From an uncultured Gammaproteobacteria bacterium (GTDB taxonomy: Bacteria > Pseudomonadota > Gammaproteobacteria > Arenicellales > Poriferihabitantaceae), in contig CALIFM010000085.1 in NCBI GenBank assembly GCA_938021685.1, forward strand, positions 1 to 14,394: a stretch of DNA of 14,394 nucleotides. The letters run 5' to 3'. Made by a program: the position numbers and the translations under genes. How positions within the stretch are numbered: the stretch's first letter is position 1; every line of letters starts with the position of its first letter. Positions 14,346 through 14,394 of the stretch are shown here, piece by piece. The notes beneath the pieces were generated by a model. It was not told the DNA's origin and ran no database searches. It saw only the letters and a program-made list of their open reading frames with translations.

Positions 14346-14374
14346 AGTATAGCCGATTTAATTAGTTTTAAGAA
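14346..14374 (-). promoter_or_regulatory. Putative promoter of the EamA - Omp85 pair
   Basis: On the minus strand TTCTTA (14374-14369), 17 bases, TATACT (14351-14346). The -10 is good (five of six), the -35 weak (three of six). The predicted start is near 14339, directly beside the tandem repeat at 14307-14338, leaving a leader of about 84 bases to the TTG start at 14255. Confidence 0.4.
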
Positions 14375-14394
14375 TGCGCAAGCGTAATTTGCCT

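Noticed and set aside
14374..14394. A plus-strand ATG at 14374 opens MRKRNLP to the window edge and could be the start of a gene divergent from EamA.
   Set aside because: Only seven codons are visible and there is no convincing ribosome-binding site; too little to support a gene.

Overview
The window looks like an ordinary chromosomal stretch of a gammaproteobacterium with roughly balanced base composition. The evidence is a YcgL-domain gene (a gammaproteobacterial family), DnaG, RlmH and RNase G sequences that follow their Escherichia coli counterparts closely, and a set of Gram-negative envelope proteins (LolA-like carrier, Omp85 barrel, second barrel). I cannot name the genus. Coding density is high. 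No gap exceeds 300 bases; the longest is about 170 bases (11888-12060). I see no tRNA, rRNA, CRISPR array, insertion sequence or phage gene.

Left part (1-3077): the 5' end of dnaG reads leftward out of the window. Divergent from it is a rightward housekeeping run, rlmH - maf - rng (rRNA methylation, house-cleaning nucleotide pyrophosphatase, RNase G), with maf and rng overlapping at a TAATG.

Middle part (3078-6753, all rightward): a three-gene set encodes a soluble YbjQ/UPF0145 protein, a membrane-anchored YbjQ/UPF0145 protein and a membrane-anchored M48 metallopeptidase. Next is dps with its own promoter-like sequence and a candidate terminator. After that comes ycgL - small two-TM protein - rhomboid protease, tightly packed.

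Right part (6754-14394, all leftward): the most system-like region is a TetR-family regulator followed by an RND/MMPL exporter, a periplasmic LolA-like lipid-carrier protein and an outer-membrane beta-barrel, with gaps of 29, 13 and 30 bases. A near-consensus sigma70 promoter (TTGACA, 16 bases, TATAAT) precedes tetR. Its spacer is occupied by an 18-bp palindromic operator, and the predicted transcription start falls on the tetR ATG, so the message would be leaderless and autoregulated. I read this as a repressor-controlled, three-compartment pathway moving a lipid or other hydrophobic compound from the inner to the outer membrane; the cargo cannot be told from sequence. Upstream of it, an EamA/DMT-type transporter and a single-POTRA Omp85 barrel form another leftward pair, preceded by a promoter-like sequence and a tandem 16-bp repeat that could be an operator.
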